Source: an uncultured Dehalococcoidia bacterium (GTDB lineage Bacteria; Chloroflexota; Dehalococcoidia; Lucifugimonadales; GCA-2712585). Taken from it: DNA of 5,013 nucleotides. A program made the position numbers and the translations under genes. The stretch spans positions 1-5,013 of the forward strand of contig CAJXDJ010000091.1 in NCBI GenBank assembly GCA_913052045.1, given 5' to 3'. This document shows positions 4,703 through 5,013 of the stretch, piece by piece (position 1 is the stretch's first letter; each line of letters starts with the position of its first letter). The notes under the pieces are model-generated. The model saw only the letters and a program-made list of their open reading frames with translations. It did not search any database and was not told the DNA's origin.

Positions 4703-5013
4703 ATGGGTACATATCGAATGTACACGGATGAACAAGGAGTCGCTCGATGGGAGACAATCGACCTGGGCAAAACACCTAGTTGGACTGAGGGTATTGACGT
4801 TACTCGAGCACGATTTGGGTTGAGGGAAGCGGGTGTTCTGCAAGACTGGCATCCTGCACCTCAAAGGCAGTTTGTTGTTATCCTCTCCGGACAACTAGAG
4901 ATCGGGTTTGAACATGGGTCTAAGAAAATCTTCGGCCCTGGGGATGCTCGATTGGTAGAGGACACTACTGGTAAGGGCCACACTACTATTGCGCTAGGAA
5001 ACGAGCCTTGTAT
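4703..5013 (+). CDS. Small cupin-fold protein, N-terminal part, truncated by the window edge
   Basis: The ATG at 4703 follows a strong ribosome binding site AGGAGGGA (4693-4700), and the frame is open for 103 codons to the window end, so the C-terminus is missing. The cupin barrel is visible in D-W-H-P-A-P-Q-R-Q-F-V-V-I-L-S-G-Q-L-E-I (48-67), corresponding to motif 1 with its Gly-containing turn, and G-P-G-D (78-81) followed by E-D-T-T-G-K-G-H (86-93), corresponding to the approach to motif 2. The 'P-G-D...E-D-T-x-G-K-G-H' run is typical of a group of small stand-alone bacterial cupins of unknown substrate. The canonical H-x-H pair of motif 1 is reduced to one His (His50), with His93 near the second motif, so metal binding may be altered or absent. 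It reads away from the tRNA-like segment. Fold assignment is good; function unknown. Confidence 0.83.
   Translation, partial: MGTYRMYTDEQGVARWETIDLGKTPSWTEGIDVTRARFGLREAGVLQDWHPAPQRQFVVILSGQLEIGFEHGSKKIFGPGDARLVEDTTGKGHTTIALGNEPC

Noticed and set aside
4459..4731. Plus-strand open frame of 90 codons before the cupin gene
   Set aside because: The translation has an unnatural Cys-rich mix with no family features, no convincing ribosome binding site, and overlaps the well-supported cupin start at 4703 in another frame.
4102..4760. tRNA-Ala interrupted by a group I intron
   Set aside because: AACTAGAC (about 4605-4598) and AAGTCGTAGTTTG near 4520 loosely recall P7 strands, but no P3/P4-P6 core or 5' tRNA exon is present, and the space needed would run into the cupin gene.

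Overview
This is a bacterial chromosomal fragment with tightly packed genes and moderately AT-rich DNA. It has Shine-Dalgarno-type ribosome binding sites and one good sigma-70-like promoter. Six protein-coding genes are supported, two of them cut by the window ends, plus a roughly 600-base non-coding stretch with RNA-like structure. The gene content (DinB-family protein, split MaoC-type dehydratase, PlsX, FabG, YgfZ, small cupin) would fit an uncultured Chloroflexota or actinobacteria-like lineage. That placement is a guess from gene content, not something the sequence proves.

Layout. Bases 1-378, minus strand: the N-terminal 126 codons of a DinB-superfamily protein, running off the left edge. 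Bases 379-471: a short divergent intergenic region with a good plus-strand promoter (TTGATT, 18 bp, TATAAT) and two small inverted repeats. Bases 472-3052, plus strand: a four-gene operon of two single-domain hot-dog proteins (a degenerate FAS1-like MaoC N-domain and a catalytic MaoC hydratase), plsX and fabG. The MaoC gene overlaps plsX by 8 nt, plsX starts at TTG, and plsX and fabG are 2 nt apart. Bases 3057-4073, minus strand: a YgfZ-type folate-binding protein, ending 4 bp from the fabG stop codon.

Bases 4102-4146, minus strand: a 45-base segment with exactly the layout of the 3' half of a tRNA-Ala (anticodon loop with TGC, T arm, acceptor strand, encoded CCA), but with no matching 5' half nearby. 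It is either a tRNA-derived attachment-site scar or the 3' end of a divergent tmRNA. Bases 4147-4702 hold no convincing gene, only short repeats, a perfect 7-bp hairpin and one unassigned 100-codon open frame. Bases 4703-5013, plus strand: the start of a cupin-fold protein with a strong ribosome binding site, running off the right edge.

Function. The operon reads as a type II fatty-acid and phospholipid module. FabG reduces 3-oxoacyl-ACP, the two MaoC-like proteins probably form a heterodimeric 3-hydroxyacyl dehydratase comparable to mycobacterial HadAB, and PlsX turns acyl-ACP into acyl-phosphate for phosphatidic acid synthesis. The neighbouring ygfZ (Fe-S cluster maintenance) and the flanking DinB and cupin genes look independent. 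The least ordinary parts are the orphan tRNA-like 3' half with its empty flank, and the split dehydratase attached to plsX. I see no clear sign of an entirely new system.
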